A stretch of 64,000 nt of DNA from Distichodus sexfasciatus (Eukaryota > Chordata > Actinopteri > Characiformes > Distichodontidae): contig JAVGVS010000484.1 of NCBI GenBank assembly GCA_032718565.1, positions 152,731-216,730 of the forward strand. Reading direction: 5' to 3'. Position 1 is the stretch's first letter, and every line of letters begins with the position of its first letter. Made by a program: the position numbers and the translations under genes. Positions 11,701-25,654 of the stretch are shown one piece after another. The notes below the pieces were generated by a model that made no database searches, was not told the origin of the DNA, and worked only from the letters and a program-made list of their open reading frames with translations.

Positions 11701-14700
11701 TCAGAATGTTGCATGGCCTTCTGCACACGCATCAACCTTGTGAGTTCTTGGACATTTTGAGCTTTCTTCTATCCTCCATCTTTTATCAGTTATTACCTCT
11801 GGTTTATTGTTTATAGTTGATTTATATATCATGGTATATTCCTATGCGCCGTTTCCGTGTTGTATAAAACCTGGACAGATCGCCCTCGCTCTCTGTATAC
11901 TTGTATAGCTGAGATGATGTTTTACTTTGATGTTGATTCTTGACCCTTTATTTATTGGGGAATATTATTGAGTAGCAGGCGGTAGACATGCATTCCTATG
12001 CAGATTTCAGAATTCGCAGAGCCGGGATCATTTGTGTATTTATTGATGAAAACAAGACAAATCTGAGCTTTTTTCTTTATTGTCATCTATTGTTTTTTTA
12101 ACTTTGTTTAAATTTCATAAGAAATATTGGGTTTTCAGTGAAACTTTTTAGACCTTTGTATGGTAAAAGAGGTGTATATAATATTCAAGTAGCTGGAGAT
12201 ATCTTGTAGGTGACCTTCACGGGTAAAACCAGTGGGCTTGTCGCGAAATGTTCAAATTGAGTTATTATGTTTTCATGAAAGGAATAAACTGCTTCTTCAA
12301 AAACAATACCTATATGGAATGAATGACTATATGATCAGATATCAACATCTGAAGGAGTCGGGTTTCTCCTGTTACCGCCAAGTGAGAAACAGAGAAATCT
12401 GCCGTCGGTTGACTCATCGCCAGCACTCACAGACAGCGGTCGCTGCCACGCTTATTTACGGGTAGCCTTACGCTGCATTCACAGCCACACGGATAGCTCT
12501 ACTCCAAGCAAGTAGTTAATCTGAACCGGAGACGGAAGATGGACTCGAGAAATAATCTCACGCTTAGTCAACCAGTGGATTTACTGTAAATATTGGAAGT
12601 AGAGCGGTCAAAATAAACTTTAACATTCTGCTGAATTGAATTCCTCACCCTCAAGAAAGTCACAATACGCTTAGGATGGAAAGGGGTTTTTCAGCCAAAT
12701 TCTATTCACACAACAGTACAGTATAGACCTTCCACTGTTTCAAAAACACTACGCTTTTTTCTTGAAACTCGCTATAAATAAAGTTTACTGGTTTGCCGTG
12801 GGTCATATATCTTATTATTATAATGTAAAAATGTTTGCACTTTGTCCGACAGAAAGTAGCTGTGAATCTAGGACTACTGATATCATTTTGGCTCATATTG
12901 TGAGGTCCTAACGTTGTGCTTTGAAGCCAAATCTCCGGCCCACAGTGACCTCAGACTTGCTCGAACTGGAGGTGCTGGTAGACCACCAACAAGCTGCCCT
13001 TTCAGAATAACGCCATCTCCAGCTCGCTCATCTGGGCCCTGAAGGTGTTCAGACTCCTGCGCCGCATCTGCAGCTCCTGCGACACACCAGCGCGCAGCAA
13101 GACAGTTACAGATGGTGAGGTTTCATTTAACGTTGTAGGATTTGCTGAATCATAAACCTGTACTTTCACTGAGGTGGTGCTGATATACCAACTAAGCAAT
13201 AAAAAGAGAAGTTGCTTGAGATTTCCAACGCTCATAATGAAAACAGACAGTTAAAGTATACAACTAGAATTATAATCGGAATCTTGTAAAAAGGTCATGT
13301 GTGTTTGCAGGTCCATCTGTATGCTACAGTCCTGACACATGAAGTGTGTTAATCCCTGTATGAGCCTTACTGTTGATGACTATGGATAATAGCTATTAAA
13401 TCAGAAATCCAGTATCTCAAATCATTAGGACTGATGAGCTCAAAATGAGATATTCTAATCTGAGGGTGTTTTCACACTTGGTCCGTTTCAGCCCTCAAAG
13501 CGAACTCAGATCGATTATTCAGCATTTTCTACGTATATGTGAACACGCCAAACCAACTCAGACCCCTCTGAAACGAACCGAACTGGAGACCACCGAAGTG
13601 GTCTCAGTCCGTTCGCTTTAACCCCATGCTTCTTTATGAACACAAAGCGCTCCTGGTTCGCTTTGACAGTTTTTGTTCGAATTGAAAACTACCCAGAATG
13701 CAAAGCAGTAAAGGTCCGAGAGCTCCCATTATTAGAATTGAGTATGAACAGAAAGACTAGGGCCCAGCATCTGGAGCAGAGGTGGAGCAGAAAGAGAACG
13801 GTGCCCTCCCTTTTCAAATCAACTTCCACAGTGTGAACTTATAAAGAACCGAAATTCTCTCTGTTGGTCCACTCTTGACCACTTCTAGAGGACTGAGTTC
13901 GGTTCCTTTAAAGAGGACTATGTGTTGAAATACCTTGAGATGCTTAATTTTGAGTATTTAATTTTTCTTTTTCTTTTTAAATTAAATAGCAAAAATAAAT
14001 GATAATTTTCTTGATAATCAAATTTTCTGAGATGCACCAATATATTCATTTTTAGATGTATGTAGAAATCATACATAAAAAATTGGGCTGTGTGATGTTA
14101 TCGGGATATGAGATTTTAATACATCACAATATAGTACACATTTTACGAAATTCAGTGCAACTTTCACAAGCAAAATCTCGTGCTGCGCACAACTCACGCA
14201 CGCTCAAAACACTCCATGTGCCCTCATATGGAACGCCAAAGGTTCCACAATTCACAGATATTTTTACTCAAATGACAGTAAAACACCCATTTTTACACTG
14301 TTTTATTCATTAAAAATGCATTTTCCTCGTGAGCTCCAAAGTACCGGTGCTTTTTCTGCTGTTGAAAACGTTTTTTTGTGGCACTCTAGCGACTTATGGT
14401 CAAACACTGCTCCACTTTTTGCCGTTCTCTAGTAAGGTGTCTTTAAGGTGAATTGTGGCAACTTTGACATTCCACACATCTGAGTGTGAGGGCACGGGGT
14501 GCTTTGAATGAACGTGTAGACAAAAGTTGAGTGCACATGGACACAAGATCTCGCCTTGTGAAAGTTCCATCATGACTTCACAGAATTAAGGCACAAATAA
14601 CGCCATAGTATTCTCCGTGTTCACATCCGTGTGGTGCCGTGGCGACTACTGCAAACCCTCATCCAAACCATCAACAAATTATACTGTAAACGGTGTATTT

Positions 14701-17700
14701 CTTGTAACACCACAAAGTAAACGATAGAGTCTAATATGTAAGGACAGACGTTTTGAATTTCTTCATCCTATATATTTCGTCATATCACACAAGTCCCTCC
14801 AGTCTGTGATGCGATTCTAATGCGTAAACCTGTGTTCAAAAACAAGTGACTCAATTAAGAACTTGAACTTACATGATTATTTGTCATTGTGAACACAGCA
14901 CAGCACACAGTGCACCACATCCTAGTGTGACCTCTCCATTTGACCCCTCCGTGAAGGAGCTGTGGCCAGCTGACGTGGGCACCCGGGAGAGAAAGCTTGA
15001 GGACGTACTGCTCATGAGTATTCTTAGTGTACTTTACTGGTCTGGGACTTGAACTGGCGACCCTCAGATCATGTGGTCTAACTGTTACACTGCCAACTGC
15101 AATCACAGCTACAGAATTCCTGCAAATCATGCAGACTCTGAACCCTCAGCACACAGTTCCCTAACACACCGGATTCCTTTTTAATGTATGGAGAATTCCA
15201 GAGAACTCTAACTCAAGGCCACGCCAGGGTTTGGGAACACTAAAAGTCTTGTTTTGTGCACCTGAACATTACATAACATTAATAAATTCCCTGGCATGCG
15301 ATAAATAAGAGCACTAAAGCGGTTACCTGGCACAGCGGGGTTGCGCGGCTTGTGGACTGTGCAATTCCGGTGTGCCTGCCTGCTGCCCTGAGCGCCTGCA
15401 CAACAACAAAAACCATAAACAGAGACGTTATTACCGCAGTCTCCACACACACACACACACACACACACACTGGTCTGACGAGCTACTTCCACACTCACAC
15501 ACACAATATCATTGTCATCAATTTGGTGTCAACAATGGCCTGTTTGTTTAGGAGAGATCAAGCAGGAGAGCAGGAACTTCCTTATCAACACGAGGTGAAA
15601 CGAGGGCGCTTGGAGGCTGCCTTGCATTAAAGTGAGTCACTATACCAGGAATGAGATCAGCTAATATTTACACTATTAACAGCTGCTTATTACACATTAA
15701 AACACAATGTAAAACTGCTCATAATATTAAAACTGCATGAGAGTTAGAGATCATCAAGAAGCAGGCTTTAGTACTAAGAGGACAAGTGATTTACGCTCAC
15801 AATAGAGTCGACCAATACGGTTTTTCCAGGACTGATACCGGAGACATCTTCATCCGAGGAAGCTGAGAATCAGTATTAATCTATGACTGCAGTAAAAATG
15901 GAATCAAAACCACAACATCTAAAATAATACTTAATTTAAAGGCATTTTAGCATATTCTTAATTCTGGAGAACTTTTCATAAAATTTTCAAACAAATAGCC
16001 AAAGAGCAAGAGCCGCTTCTTTGTCAGAACTAGGGCTGCAGAATTCCAGGAAATGTCAAAGTTGGAAACTTTCCATAGGAATGAACAAGAATTAATGAGA
16101 ATAAAGTGGAAACTTAAAGGTGAGGAACTTAAAATATGTTAAACATATACTGTAGCAGAACATTCAAAAACCAGGCTTTAGGAGCTTGAGGAATGTTTTT
16201 ATTGACATGCTGAATGTGACTCTTTCAGGGAGAGGAAACTGGGACTGTTGACTGGGACTTGGAGGGACGGAGTTCTTCTTATTATACATTTGGAAGCAGG
16301 GCTAAGGAATATTTCACTCAACATTCATGTTCTTATTATTCAGTGGAAAAATTTGATGGTTCAGTGAAAAAATTAAGCATCGAATAAGTTCTACACATAA
16401 ATCTGCATCATGTTTTGTAATTGTATTGTTTTGCTCGCATTGTAATGCAACCATAAGAGGTCACAAGCCAGTGATTCCTTGTGCCGGTCCCAAGTCCGGA
16501 TAAATGCAGAGGGTTGTGTCAGGAAGGGCATCCGATGTAAAACCTAAGCCAAATCAAACATGCAAAGAAGAAGATTTGCTCGCATGTCTGCTTATGACTA
16601 AACCAATTTTTTATATTTATGTTTGTATGTTTAAATTATGTTTAAATTACCCAAAATGTCAAGATAATTCACATTAATTTGTACAAATTACCATTAATTT
16701 CCATAAATTCCCATGGTAAGTTTCCAATATGGAATATTTTCAAAGTGCCTATATTAAAGCTCCCATGGAAAGTTACTGGGAATTTTCTGATTCAGAAAGT
16801 GAAACTTTGAGTGCCTTGAGTGTTGATAACGTAAGCTCGTGATGTGTTAAAAAATCATAGCAATGTTAAATTGATTTTATTGCATAACAGTGTCAAAAAT
16901 GAGCGTAAAAATGCTAAATATGGGCATTAATCAGTTAAACTCCAACTGCAGACACATTACGTAAGCATTAAAAGTGATGTCCAATTTCCACAAACGTCTG
17001 AGCTTTGATCAAACCTCAAGCTGTTGTTATGATGCAGCCACATACTGTTGTGAAAGTTAACAACTCAAATCTCAGGTGTGGACGACAATAAGCTATTTTT
17101 CATATCTACAAGTCTACCTCTGAACCTTGGCCCATAATTTTGGCAGATGTTTTTAAAAGTCTGTTCACTGTTGCATTAAAAATAAAATGAGCAAAAATGA
17201 TAAGTTTATATTCATAACATTACAACATCAACAATTAACCATCTGTGTAACTACAATTTACAAAGAATGCTCAAAAAAAGTGTGTGTGTGTATGAACCCA
17301 CCTGACCAAGACTCTGGACAGCGCCTCTGATGTCGTGCAGGACGCGGCGCAGCTGCATCTCCGTGCTGCCCATGGCGGGGGGCGGAGTGGAAGTGGCACA
17401 AGGGCACGGGGCGCCTGGAGGGGTGAAGGGGGCACTATAGTGGGGGGAGTAGGACGCGTTCTGGTAGTAGGGCATGTTATTGTTGTAGTGCAGGCCGTAG
17501 GGGGCGCTGTGGAGATGCGCGAGGGGCACGTGAGGCGTGTACGTGCCTCCCTGCAGGTTGTTGTAGGGGGCGCTCTGGACCGGGTTGTAGGGGGAGTGGT
17601 AGGGGGCCGAGGGGTCGTAGGGGGAGCCATGAGGGTGCGGGTAAGGAAGGTTCGGTTGGGAGTAAACGAACCCAAGCGGAGGAGGAGGCGTGGGGGCGGC

Positions 17701-20700
17701 GTGAGAGCACGACATATTGTGCGGCTGGGGATACGTGGCGTTGTGTGCAGGTACGGGGGACTGGCACGGAACAGGCGAGTGGAACACTCGGGGGTAGGGA
17801 GAGCTAGTTGCCCCTCGGTAAGGGGGCAGATGGTGCTGGAGATGGGACGGGAGCGAGGGATGTGGCACGGGGGCATTCATGGTCAGATCGGGCACGCTGT
17901 TGCTGCTCCAAACCGGACCTTCGGCCAAGCGGCGGAGTGGCCAGTCGGCAGGGATGCTGTACAGTGAGCTGGCGGAGCGAGTTCGGTGCTGCGCCGTGTT
18001 GAGCGGAGGCGGGTACGATGCCTCGGCCCCACGGTCCGTCTCCGTTTCTTGGGGAGAGCCGAACGACTCGGCCTCCGTACGTGCAGGGTTGACGAGAAGA
18101 GTGGACGTGCATCTGGGTTCAGTGTTGTCTTCTCCTTCCATTTCTTCAGCAATAGAATCGGCCTCCTCCCTCTCCTCCTCGTAGCGGTAGCTGTACATGG
18201 GAGGCGTGCAGTGCCGGACGGAACCGTGCCCCAGCTGGATTCGCAGGGACGACACCACCCGGGTGGGGCTGATGAAGGAGGTGGGGAGCGAGCTGGACCG
18301 TCTCATCGGGTTCCTCGGCCGATCCTCTTTCGGCAGCAGGTCTTTTCCCCGAACCCACACCCGGCCCATTCGCTCCTCGCACGAGGACGACCGCTGCTGC
18401 GCCCGCAGAAGGGCGTGCCGGACTTTCTCCGAGGCGCTCATGACCGGCTCGTCGCCCAAAACAGAAATGGATCCAGAACTCTTTTCAGGAGCAATCTTTT
18501 CATTTCCTTGTGTTTGATCAGACTCCGCTGCCAGATCTAACAAAGCAGATGAACTTGAGGATGGATTTTCGGGACCGTGCCCCTCTGCAGATCCCTGTTC
18601 CCCTGCAAGAGTCTTATGCACCTCTTCAGGAGAAGTGGTGTCTGTCGACTCCAAGGTGGACCCGGACTCGGTGCTGGAGTGAATGTCCGTTGTAGTGTCC
18701 GTCAGTTCGTCAGGGAGAGCTTGCGTCTCCATCTCCTCTGCTGTTTGATGACGTTTTAGCGGTTGGTCCACACAATCGTGGACTTCCTCCTGAACCTCGG
18801 GCAGGCCGAAGCGCCCCCTGGAGGAGGGCGAGAGCGGGTCCTCGTCTCCCTGCAGCCTTTCAAAGGCAGGGTGGTCTAGAGCTACGGGAGTGCTGACCCC
18901 GCCGGCGTGAGAGGTGACGGTGTTCTCACTGTCGCAGCTGTCCGAGCTCTCCTGGACCTGCGCCGGGGCAACACTCGATCAGGACCATATTATTATATAA
19001 AACAGCTGTTGCTACAACACTAGGTGCTCTGCCTAGTGCTGCTGCTGCTGTTGTGAGAATCGTTTTATGAAATCAATACTTGTGAAAGTTTAGTGCGTGA
19101 AATAATTAGTGTGTAAACAAACAAACACACACACCTTTAGATAATTAGCTGAGATGTCAGTTGATGGTTCTTCTGCAAAGCCGCTGCTATCTGACTGCTG
19201 GCTGGCCGTCCTCAGAAAGCGTTCTGAGAGAGAAAAGTTACAATAAGTGGAAATGCAATGTTTTACAAGAATAAAGAAAAACATGAGGCATGTAAAAGAG
19301 AAAATACACATGAACATTTAAATACCGCTGATAAAAATGTCTTAGTGTAACTGTACTAGTGTGTACTCTGTGATTTTCACGGCACCTGCATTCTGAATTA
19401 AATGTCCAACATGTCCAAGGTGTGTAGCTACAAAACCTGTTGAAATGACAGTGATGTTCATATTAATGAACAATTAAATGTTAACTTTAAATGACCGCCA
19501 CTGGTCAATGTCTTGTAGTTGACTGAGCGATAGCAGTTTTTGCAAGGTATTGTAGCTACATGTTTAATGTGTGATGTGCTGTTTTGCAATCAGTTTAATT
19601 CTTAATACAACAATGAACAAATTTGGAAAATCACTCAACATTTACCAAAAGTCATGTTAAAGGGTACAGCGCTCCACTTTTTGACTCACAGTACGTTTCA
19701 CTACATGTTGTACTTGTATAACCTTACATTTGACAAATAAAGGATCTTGAATTATCTTGAATTGTGAGTAATGTCCACTAGAGGGCAGTGCTGGACCGCT
19801 TGCTCCGACTCCTGCCGTGTTTGTAATCAGAGCTGGTAGATTACTGTTAGAACACTTGTGCAATAATTCAGTTTACCGACGCCTGCCTGGAGAGCATTCC
19901 TGCATGAACAGTGTTCATTCTCGTCTGATTAGAGGTTTCATTTCCAGTAGCACCAAAAAAAAAATCCTTAATATTTTTTCTAACGCATCCTAAGGAAAGT
20001 CAGATTCATGGTGTGTTCCTAAACTGCCGGTAAACTGAAGTGTGTGCCAGTTTTCACAATTAGCTCAGGTAAACGCCCCAAATCTCCATAAAAGGCCATT
20101 AGACTGCAAAGCTGAGTTCACACAAGCACAAACTGGCCTTTTAACTTGACAGAAAATGCAAAAACGTAATTAGACACTGGAGCATCAGACTCCAGACAAA
20201 AGAAAAACCCTGTTGCTGTTTTTATATATAAAAGTAATGAGGCAGTGTTCAGTTTAATTGTATTTGTACAGTGCGCTTTATGACAGACACTGTCACAAAG
20301 AACGTCTCATACAATCAAGCCAAGCCCCCAACGAGCAAACCTGAAGCCACGGTGGCAAGTAAAAACTCCCCCTAGCAGGAGGGAACCTTGAGAGGAACCA
20401 AAACTCAGAAGGAGAGCCCATCCTCCTCCTGAGCTTGTGTGTGTAAATGTGTGTGTGAAAACTGAACAATCAACACAGATCAAGTCAATCATTCAGTTGA
20501 AGTTTAAATGAAAATGTTTTTTAAAATAATTAAAATAAATTGGAAAAATGAATGTTTACATTTAAATAATACATTATACAACTGCAGAACTGAAGAAAAC
20601 CCAATAAGCTAACAACAGTGTGCAATAGAAAGCTCTTCAGCAAACATAAGCAGAAGCTTTAAACTTTTTAGGGCTTGATGTGTTTTAGGCACGACGAGTG

Positions 20701-20843
20701 AAAGTGGAGCAGAATACGGCGGAACTTGACGCCACTCACCGCTACCAGCTCTGGAGATACTGAGTCCCCCAAATACGGCCTCGTCCTCGTTGGGCGGCAA
20801 CTGAAGCAGAAGACATCATTACTGCTTACACACGCACACACCC

Positions 20844-20875
<32 letters not shown>

Positions 20876-20880
20876 AACAA

Positions 20881-20965
<85 letters not shown>

Positions 20966-23900
20966 AACACCATACATCAAGTCTAAACACTCACACCACG
21001 AGAGAGAAGACTTGGCAATAATTAGTGAACACTGTGTGCCACTATAAAAGATAGAACGCCGGAGAAGAAAAAATATCAGCCATGAACTCATCAGTCCTTT
21101 AGGGCAGAGAACTTCCTGTGTGCTTCTTATTAATAGCCTTAAAATGTCAAGACCTCCATCAGTTAGTACAATACACACAGAGAGAGAGAGAGAGAGGAGA
21201 TGGAGGGAGGGGGAAAGAGAGAGGGAGGAGAGTAAAGAGAGATGGAGGGAGGGAAAGAGGCAGAGATGGAGGGAGGAGTAAAGAGAGATGGAAGGAGGAG
21301 TAAAGAGAGATGCATGGAGGAGTAAAGAGAGATGGAGGGGGAGTAAAGAGAGACAGATGGATGGAGGAAGAGAGAGAGATGGAAGGAAGAGAGAGAGATG
21401 GAGGGAGGAGTAAAGAGAAATGGAGGGGGGAGTAAAGAGAGATGGAGGGAGGGAGGGAAAGAGAGACAGATGGCGGGAGGAAGAGAGAGAGATGGAGGGA
21501 AGGGAATAAAGAGAGATGGAGGGAGAGAAAGAGAGATAGAGGGAGGGAAAGAGAGAGATGGAGGGGGGAGTAAAGAATGAAAGAAACAAAGAAAGAGGGA
21601 GTGAGAGAGGGAGAGGGATGTATGTTCTTTACCTCCTCCATTTCGAAGGAGTCTCGTGGCTGGCTGTGCAGGTGAGCCATGTGGGGGATGGGCAGGAGCG
21701 AGGGAGTCTCTCTCTCCGGAGTGGAGGACGACATTCCCTTCTTGCACTCCTCCATCAGCTCCGTCTCTCCATCCGTCTGCTCCGCCGCCTCGCTCACGCT
21801 CACGTCCGGAACCCCGGGAACGACCGGCTGCGTTTCCCCGACAGGGTCTAGTGGGGAGGTTTCACCCGGTAACGCCGCGTTCCTGGCGTCCGCCGCCGTC
21901 TCCTCCGTCACCGTCTCCAGGGCCAACGAGTCCTTCTTCCTCCCCACTTTCGGCTGCGATTTGGACTCCGGGTCCGGCTGCGCCGTGTCTCCATCTGCGA
22001 CTGCGTTGGGGTTGGGACTCGGAGCGCCGGATGCCGTGGACGTTGCCCCCTCGACCGTTTGCAGGAGGTTGGGCTTGGTGATGTTCCTCTTCAGGATCTT
22101 GGCGACGTTGAGAGCGGAGTTGTTGCGCTTCAGCGGGGCGGGGTCTTTAGGCTCCCCATCTCGGGTGGCAATCTTCTGAATGGGTCGCCCAGACACTTGC
22201 GAGTAGATCTCGGAGAAGACGTTGGCCACCGTGGCCAGAACCTCTGTTTGACGGAAACGGCCTGAGAGAGGGGGAGAAATGTTATGGTTTAACAAATTGT
22301 CATTGGCGGATTTCAAACAACCAACAATTAGACAATATTTCTAGTCATTTGTCTGTGCGTGTTGTCGGTCATCCTGGACGCTGGAATCTTGAGCGCTTGA
22401 ATCAAAGGCAACTGGACTTCTAAAGTTCTTGAAGACGTTTCACCTCTCATCCAGAAAGGCTTCTTCAGGGCTAAAAATCTTAAGAAGCCTTAAGTATGAA
22501 CCGTGAAACGTGAAGGAATTCTGTTGGCAATTTCCAAACATACTTTTGTGGAATAGTGTAAATTAAGGCTTTAACGATACATCAATATACTGTACATCGA
22601 TAACATCATCGATTCTAGAATCAACACAAAGTTTCATCACAAGATTTAATTGAATTGAAGTGATTATTTGTCATTGTGAACACAGCATAGCATACAGTAC
22701 ACCACAAACAAATGTGACCTCTGCATTTGACCCATCCATGAAGGAGCAGTGGGCAGCTTTTTATGCAGCATCCGGAGACGGTACCTCTCTCATGAGTATC
22801 TCAGCGGTACCTTTACCGGTTCGGGACTTAAAGAGAAAACCACCTGTTCGCAGGACCGACTCCTTAACGGTTACACCATCAACTGCCCCAAATGTTGATT
22901 CAATGGACAATGATTCACCCTCTGCCGATATCACAAAGTCAGCTACAGTACAGTTTTGATTCAACTGAGGAGCTAATCAATATGAGACAGTATCGTATGC
23001 TGATTTAACATCACTTCCATTCATATGAAATCGCAAAACTCAAATATCATTTGACATTTCTATTCCTGAGTTCCGATGCCTTTGTTATCTAAACATAGCA
23101 CGATACCACTTTTTTTTTTATGTCCGATACGATACCAATATTGTAAATGTGAGTCTTTTTAAAACAGAAAACAGAAAATAATGCTTTAAAAATGTCTGAA
23201 TACATGATTATTCTGTTCTGTTTAAGGCAATACTTGACTTAAATCCTGTTTTCCTAAATAAAACAATGTAATAATTACACACCCATATGTATATGCTAAA
23301 TTACGTATTAGTAAAATAACATCTCAAACAAGATTCTTTTAAACACAGTTGTGTCATTTAGTGACGCTCCCTAATCCTGCAGCGCTAAAAGCATCAGGAA
23401 CACAGAGATTGTGAGTGAGAGCTGGTGTTGTTGAGGAAATTAAACAGTATAATGGTGTGATGCGTTTTTGGGGTTGTAGTGTGTTGTGTTGCTAAATGCC
23501 GTACATGTTGCTGGTTGAAGTCCCGGACCGGTAAAGGTACCAGTGAGGTACTCATGAGCAAAGCACTGCTTCTTCACAGATGGGTTAAATGCAGAGGTGA
23601 CATTTGGTTGTGGTGCAGTGTGTGCTGTGCTGTGGTGTGGTGTGTTCACAATGACAAATAATCACTCATTTTAATGAAATAATTCACTTCAATCAATCCA
23701 AAATGAAAACGACATCATACATACTGTAACGTCCCCCGCCCCAAATAACACAACCACTAAGACTAAATCTGGAGAGGCTGCGAAAATCCACACTGGTGTA
23801 CACTGCGAGGAAGGGACAATACACTGTAATTAGCAAATAAATAAATACAAATGTTGAATTTCTTTTGACAACTTGAGTACGCGTGTAAAGGAGCGATAAT

Positions 23901-24901
23901 GGCATGAAGGGACACTGTCAGCAGGAGAAGAGACAGCAGTTATCTGAGAGCGTTCAGGCCTCTTCCTGAGCGAAGCGGCGGTGACTAAGCGCTTAGGCAC
24001 GGCTCACGGGGAAAACAGCCAAAAACACGAAAATGCCGAACAGAAAAACTTCACAGACCCGATCGAAGGACACGCAGATTCCCCCCTCCTCCTCCTCCTC
24101 CTCCGAATTCTGGGAGGGAGAAACTGGAGTTATGTAAGAAAAGTCAACAAGACAGTGTGGGAGAAGTCTGCTATGCGTTTCAGGACAAGAACCTTCCAGA
24201 AGCTGCCATTCTTTTTGGACTCGGGGAGCAAGAGAGAGAGAGAGTCGGGCTTGAAACCGTCCTGACAGGTTTAAGGTGCTTCCAAAGAACTTGACTGTAG
24301 AGAAGACGTCTGATCTTTTCCCCTTTTAAGGTGTTCTTTGCTGAACCCCTGCTTCCCGAAAAACAGTTCTAACCTGGGTTCTCCAAATGAAGCACTAACG
24401 CTCTTATAAGCTGACAATACAGCAGCGCTCAGGAGTTCATCAAAAATCTGTCTTTCTCCTCTATTGCTCTACATCACCCCTCTCTCTCTCCCTCCCCCTC
24501 TATTCCTCCCAATCTCCTCTCTTTCTCTCACTCCTCTCTCTCAGCCATCTTTCTTTCTCTCCCCATCTTTCTCACCGATCTCTCTCTCTCTCTCCATTAC
24601 TTTCCACCATCTCCTCCTCTTACTCTCCCCATTTCTCTTTCTCGCTGCATCTTCCCGTTCTCTGCCCATCTCCCTCATCTCTCTTTTCTCTCAGCATCTT
24701 GTTCTATTTCTCCACCAGTCCCTCCTCATCCCTTTTTAACCATCTCTGTCACTCTGCCTCAACTCTCTGACCATCTCTCTCTCTCTCTCTCTCTTTCCAG
24801 TATCTCCTTCTCTCTCTCTCTCTCTCTCTCTCTTTCCAGTATCTCCTTCTCTCTCTCTCTCGCTCTCTTTTTCCCAGTATCTCTCTCTCTTTCCAGTATC
24901 T

Positions 24902-24945
<44 letters not shown>

Positions 24946-25380
24946 CCCAGTGTCTCTCTCTCTCTCTTTCCCAGTATCTCTCTCGTTCCCAGTATCTCTC
25001 TCTCTTTCCCAGTATCTCTCTCTCTCTCTCCCAGTATCTCTCTCTCTCTTTTTTTTCCAGTATCTCTCTCTTTCCCAGTATCTCTCTCTCTCTCTTTCCC
25101 AGTATCTCTCTCTCTCTTTCCCAGTATATCTCTCTCTTTCCCAGTATCTCTCTCTCTCTCTCTCTCTCTCTTTTTCCCAGTATCTCTCTCTCTCTCTCTC
25201 TCTTTTTCCCAGTATCTCTCTCTCTCTTTTTCCCAGTATCTCTCTCTCTTTTTCCCAGTATCTCTCTCTCTTTTTCCCAGTATCTCTCTCTCTTTCCCAG
25301 TATCTCTCTCTTTTTCCCAGTATCTCTCTCTCTCTTTCCCAGTATCTCTCTCTTTCCCAGTATCTTTCTCTTTCCCAGTA

Positions 25381-25412
<32 letters not shown>

Positions 25413-25622
25413 TATCTCTTTCTCTCTCTCTTTCCCAGTATCTCTCTCTCTGTCTCTGTCTCTCTCTCTCTCTTTCCCAGTATCTCTCTCTCTCTCTCCG
25501 AGTCTCTCTCCCTCTCTCTCTCCCAGTCTCTCTCTCTCTCTCTCTCCCGCTCTCTCTCTCTCATTCTCTCTCTCCCAGTATCTCTCCCTCTCTTTCCCAG
25601 TCTCTCTCTCTCCTTCCCAGTA

Positions 25623-25654
<32 letters not shown>

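Noticed and set aside
17335..18540. Open frames of 100-210 codons opposite or alternate to the large itprid2 exon
   Set aside because: Shadows of a GC-rich coding exon; no conserved motifs.
21159..21632. C-terminal extension of the frame past DSFEMEE
   Set aside because: It passes a good GTAAAG donor and enters a GA repeat; the next conserved exon fits in phase.
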